Assembly: GCF_000717655.1 (NCBI RefSeq)
Contig: NZ_JNZY01000010.1
Location: 310,001 to 374,000, forward strand
DNA length: 64,000 nt
Direction of reading: 5' to 3'
Source: Streptomyces katrae
GTDB taxonomy: Bacteria; Actinomycetota; Actinomycetes; Streptomycetales; Streptomycetaceae
Each line of letters opens with the position of its first letter. Within the stretch, counting starts at the first letter, position 1. Positions 60,922 through 64,000 of this stretch are shown one piece after another. The notes under the pieces are model-generated. The model was not told the origin of the DNA. It saw only the letters and a list, made by a program, of their open reading frames with translations, and did not search any database. Position numbers and translations under genes: made by a program.

Positions 60922-61938
60922 ATGGCAGGGAACCTCAACACAGGACCGGCGCCGCAGCGGCGCCCGGCCCGGCGGGCGGCGCTGGCCGGCCTGTCGGCGC
61001 TGGCCCTCGCGCTCGCCGGATGCAGCGGCGCGAAGGTCGGCGAGGCAGGCGCCGGACCTTCGGGCGGGGGCGGCAGCGCAGGCACGTGCGGGTCCTTCAA
61101 CCTCGCCGTCAACCCGTGGGTCGGGTACGAGGCCAACGCGGCGGTCATCGCGTACGTCGCGAAGAAGGACCTCGGGTGCGAGGTGACGAAGAAGGACCTC
61201 AAGGAAGAGGTCGCCTGGCAGGGTTTCGGCACCGGCGAGGTCGATGCGATCGTCGAGAACTGGGGCCACCCGGACCTGAAGAAGAAGTACATCGAACAGC
61301 AGCAGACGGCCGTCGCCGCCGGGGAGACGGGCAACAAGGGGGTCATCGGCTGGTACGTGCCGCCGTGGCTGGCGGAGAAGTACCCGGACATCACCACATG
61401 GCAGAACCTCAACAAGTACGCGGACCAGCTCAAGACCTCGGAGTCCGGCAACAAGGGCCAATTGCTGGACGGCGACCCGTCGTTCGTCACCAATGACGGC
61501 GCCCTGGTGAAGAACCTGAACCTCGATTTCAAGGTCGTGTACTCGGGGAGCGAGGCCGCGCTGATCCAGGCGTTCCGCCAGGCCGAGGCCAAGAAGACGC
61601 CCGTCATCGGCTACTTCTACGAGCCGCAGTGGCTGTTCTCCGAGCTGAAGCTCGTCAAGGTGGAGCTGCCGGAGTACAAGGCGGGCTGCGACGACGACCC
61701 CGAGAAGGTGGCCTGCGACTACCCCGTCTACGCGCTGGACAAGATCGTCAGCAAGAAGTTCGCCGATTCGGGCAGCCCGGCCTACCAGCTCGTGAAGAAC
61801 TTCAGCTGGTCGAACGACGACCAGAACCTCGTGGCGAAGTACATCGCGCAGGACAAGATGTCGCCGGACGACGCCGCCAGGAAATGGGTGGAGGGCAACC
61901 GCACGAAGGTCGACGCCTGGCTCGGGAAGAAGGACTGA
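60922..61938 (+). CDS. proX: Glycine betaine-binding lipoprotein
   Basis: Substrate-binding lipoprotein of 338 residues of the OpuAC/ProX family. The lipobox is LALAGC (Cys34). The mature part begins with a Gly/Ser linker and has FNLAVNPWVGYEANAAV, AWQGFGTGEVDAIVENWGHPD, VIGWYVPPWLAEKYPD and PVIGYFYEPQWLF, where aromatic residues (Trp, Tyr) would form the cage for the quaternary amine. It follows the permease by 22 bases and completes the ABC importer. Confidence 0.9.
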   Translation: MAGNLNTGPAPQRRPARRAALAGLSALALALAGCSGAKVGEAGAGPSGGGGSAGTCGSFNLAVNPWVGYEANAAVIAYVAKKDLGCEVTKKDLKEEVAWQGFGTGEVDAIVENWGHPDLKKKYIEQQQTAVAAGETGNKGVIGWYVPPWLAEKYPDITTWQNLNKYADQLKTSESGNKGQLLDGDPSFVTNDGALVKNLNLDFKVVYSGSEAALIQAFRQAEAKKTPVIGYFYEPQWLFSELKLVKVELPEYKAGCDDDPEKVACDYPVYALDKIVSKKFADSGSPAYQLVKNFSWSNDDQNLVAKYIAQDKMSPDDAARKWVEGNRTKVDAWLGKKD

Positions 61939-62049
61939 TCCGCTCCCCTTCCTGTGCACCGCACCGTGCCCGGCGGGCTGCTTCGACAGCCCGCCGGGTA
62001 CGGCTGTCTCCGCCCTCTGTGCAGGGGAGTTGCGTCGCGTTCGACGCTC

Positions 62050-62116
62050 TTGACACCGCCCTGGGCGACCGGCACTGTGAGTTGCGCAGCCTGCACCACG
62101 TTGCGCTGACGGCAAC
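62050..62116 (+). promoter_or_regulatory. Demethylase promoter with IclR-type site C
   Basis: TTGACA (62050-62055), 17-bp spacer and CACTGT (62073-62078) repeat the layout of the ferredoxin-operon promoter. GTTGCG half-sites follow at 62081 and in the dyad GTTGCG-CTGAC-GGCAAC (62100-62116, one mismatch). Confidence 0.65.
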
Positions 62117-62145
62117 TCGATTTCGTTCGAATCGGAGGGGCGGAG

Positions 62146-64000
62146 ATGGCGGGACCGCGCGTGGTCATCATCGGAGCGGGCGTCGTGGGTGCAGCACTGG
62201 CGGACGAACTCTCCTCGCGCGGCTGGACCGCGCTCACGGTGGTCGACCAGGGTCCGCTCCCCGCCACCGGCGGCTCCTCGTCCCACGCCCCCGGCCTCGT
62301 GTTCCAGGCGAACCCGTCGAAGACCATGACCGAACTGGCCCGCTACACCGTCGAGAAGCTCAGCACCCTCGACGTCGACGGGCAGCCCTGCTTCCTCCAG
62401 GTCGGCGGGCTCGAAGTGGCCACCACCCCGGAGCGCCTCACCGATCTGCGGCGCCGCCACGGCTGGCTCACCTCCTGGGGCGTCGAGGGCCGGCTCCTGG
62501 ACCCGGACGCCTGCGTGGCGCTGCACCCCCTGCTCAACCGCGACCGCGTGCTCGGCGGACTGCTGGTCCCCACCGACGGCCTGGCCAAGGCGGTGCTCGC
62601 GGTGGAGGCGCAGCTCCGGGCCGCCCGCGCCCGGGGCGTACGCCTCCTGGAGCGCCACGAGGTGCTGGACATCCGCACCGAAGCCGACGACACCACAGAC
62701 GGCGACCGCGTCACCGCCGTCGTCACGGACCGCGGCGAGATCCCCGCCGACATCGTCGTGTGCTGCGCCGGCATCTGGGGCCCCAAGGTCGCCCGCATGG
62801 TCGGGATGAGCCTGCCGCTGACCCCGCTCGGCCACCAGCTGGCATGGACCGGCCCCGTCCCCGCGCTCGCCGGACAGACAGAGGAAGCGGTCCGCCCCAT
62901 CCTGCGCCACCAGGACGCCGACCTCTACTACCGCGACCGCCACGACCGGCTCGGCATCGGCTTCTACGGACACCGCCCGATGCCGGTGTCCGCCGACGAC
63001 ATCGCGCCGGTCGACTCCTCCCCCGACATGCCGTCCGTACTGCGGTTCACGGCCGACGACTTCGCCGAGGCCTGGACCGAGACCCGGTCGCTGCTGCCCG
63101 CGACGCGCGACGCCAAGGTCGAGGAGGGCATCAACGGGCTCTTCTCGTTCACCACCGACGGAATGCCCCTGCTCGGTCCGTCACCGGACGTCAAGGGCTT
63201 CTGGGTCGCCGAGGCCGTCTGGGTCACCCACTCCGCCGGCGTCGGCCGCGCCATGGCCGAATGGCTCGTGGACGGCCACTGCTCCTCCTTCGACCTGCAC
63301 GCATGCGACGTCAACCGCTTCGAGCCGCACCAGCTCGCCCCCGCGTACGTACTCGCCCGCGACTGCCAGAACTTCGTCGAGGTCTACGACATCCTCCACC
63401 CGCTCGAGCCCGCCGGTGCGCCGCGTCCGCTGCGCACCAGCCCCTTCCACGTCCGCGAACGCGAACTCGGCGCCTTCTTCCTGGAGGCCTCCGGCTGGGA
63501 ACGGCCCCAGTGGTACGAAGCCAACGAACCCCTCCTGGACCGGTGGGACATCCCGGTCCCGGGCGACTGGGCCGCACGGATGTGGTCGCCGATCGTCGGC
63601 GCCGAGGCCCTGGCCACCCGGGAGAGCGTCGCCCTGTACGACATGTCGGCCCTCAAACGGCTGGAGGTCTCCGGCCGCGGAGCCGCAGCCTTCCTCCAGC
63701 GCCTGACCACCTCCGACGTCGACAAGTCCGTCGGCTCGGTGACGTACACGCTGATGCTCGACCGGAACGGCGGCATCCGCAGCGACATCACGGTGGCCCG
63801 GCTCGCCCGGCACCGCTTCCAGATCGGGGCCAACGGCAACCTCGACCTCGACTGGTTCACCCGCCACCTCCCCGCGGACGGCTCGGTCGCCGTACGGGAC
63901 ATCACCGCGGGCACCTGCTGCATCGGCCTGTGGGGGCCGAAGGCGCGCGAGGTGCTCCAGCCGCTCGCCGACGCCGACTTCTCCAACGAAGGCCTGCGCT
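62146..64000 (+). CDS. Dimethylglycine/sarcosine dehydrogenase-type flavoprotein, 3' end outside window
   Basis: The first 618 residues of a fused FAD/folate enzyme that oxidises dimethylglycine or sarcosine and passes the methyl as methylene to tetrahydrofolate. The N-terminus has RVVIIGAGVVGAALADELSSRGW for FAD and TGGSSSHAPGLVFQ, whose His is the usual covalent FAD site. FTTDGMPLLGPSPDVKGFWVAEA and WVTHSAGVG are typical of the family. From about residue 480 a GcvT-like domain begins (LYDMSALKRLEVSGRGAAAFLQRLTTSDVD in part). ATG 62146 has GGAGGGG 5 bases upstream. The frame is open to base 64000; relatives are about 800 residues. Confidence 0.87.
   Translation, partial: MAGPRVVIIGAGVVGAALADELSSRGWTALTVVDQGPLPATGGSSSHAPGLVFQANPSKTMTELARYTVEKLSTLDVDGQPCFLQVGGLEVATTPERLTDLRRRHGWLTSWGVEGRLLDPDACVALHPLLNRDRVLGGLLVPTDGLAKAVLAVEAQLRAARARGVRLLERHEVLDIRTEADDTTDGDRVTAVVTDRGEIPADIVVCCAGIWGPKVARMVGMSLPLTPLGHQLAWTGPVPALAGQTEEAVRPILRHQDADLYYRDRHDRLGIGFYGHRPMPVSADDIAPVDSSPDMPSVLRFTADDFAEAWTETRSLLPATRDAKVEEGINGLFSFTTDGMPLLGPSPDVKGFWVAEAVWVTHSAGVGRAMAEWLVDGHCSSFDLHACDVNRFEPHQLAPAYVLARDCQNFVEVYDILHPLEPAGAPRPLRTSPFHVRERELGAFFLEASGWERPQWYEANEPLLDRWDIPVPGDWAARMWSPIVGAEALATRESVALYDMSALKRLEVSGRGAAAFLQRLTTSDVDKSVGSVTYTLMLDRNGGIRSDITVARLARHRFQIGANGNLDLDWFTRHLPADGSVAVRDITAGTCCIGLWGPKAREVLQPLADADFSNEGLR

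Noticed and set aside
62030..62145. Glycine riboswitch before the dimethylglycine/sarcosine enzyme
   Set aside because: The region is too short and is taken up by a promoter and GTTGCG repeats; no paired glycine aptamer core was seen.
1..64000. CRISPR arrays, rRNA or tRNA genes
   Set aside because: No regularly spaced repeats and no cloverleaf or rRNA-like segment was noticed on reading either strand; a covariance-model scan was not possible.

Overview
The window reads as a piece of a Streptomyces (or very close actinomycete) chromosome. Base composition is very GC-rich with strong G/C at third codon positions. GTG and TTG starts, GTGA/ATGA stop-start overlaps and apparently leaderless genes are common. 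The gene content is typical of the genus: a short chaplin, ECF41 sigma factor, DUF2690, DUF4241 and DUF7144 proteins, I36-type secreted proteins and many TetR regulators. No tRNA, rRNA, CRISPR array, transposase, integrase or large biosynthetic cluster was recognised.

Bases 1-16 kb hold single genes and small regulator/target pairs. They are a 5'-truncated aidB; a DUF3995-like membrane protein divergent from TetR over a perfect 24-bp palindrome; TetR/aldo-keto reductase; a secreted subtilisin-type lipoprotein; amidase/TetR with twin operators; alpha/beta hydrolase/MarR with a leaderless promoter; an orphan GltD-type protein; and a prolyl oligopeptidase. Bases 16-33.5 kb are an accessory stretch with many small, secreted or unknown genes and several gene remnants (WYL regulator, ricin-type lectin, DUF4241, STAND/WD40 NTPase, alpha/beta hydrolase, MFS). 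It also holds a membrane Ser/Thr kinase, a MazG/Nudix pair and a TetR-controlled Ayg1-like hydrolase operon.

Bases 33.5-49.5 kb contain an ECF41 sigma factor operon with a match to the ECF41 promoter upstream and a secreted pyroglutamyl-peptidase-like protein whose nucleophile position is Ser instead of Cys. Next comes a three-gene unit of a 53-residue Arg/His-rich peptide, an ABC exporter and a soluble kinase-like protein, divergent from a short chaplin; this is the best candidate for an undescribed system. After it lie an MFS/beta-glucosidase operon, a CapA-like protein, PolX, a small secreted-protein/lipoprotein pair and an OmpR-type two-component system.

Bases 49.5-64 kb form one coherent catabolic region for choline and glycine betaine. 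ProV/W/X-type genes import the substrate. A GMC dehydrogenase (BetA) and an aldehyde dehydrogenase (BetB) convert choline to betaine. A Rieske oxygenase (GbcA-like) with its own Rieske ferredoxin and FAD reductase converts betaine to dimethylglycine. A dimethylglycine/sarcosine dehydrogenase-type flavoprotein (cut by the window end) and an MTHFR-like protein handle the later methyl groups through folate. An IclR regulator sits in the middle. The same 17-bp inverted repeat (GTTGCG-N5-CGCAAC, at most one mismatch) lies in front of the ferredoxin, betA/iclR, betB and demethylase transcription units, which suggests one local regulon.
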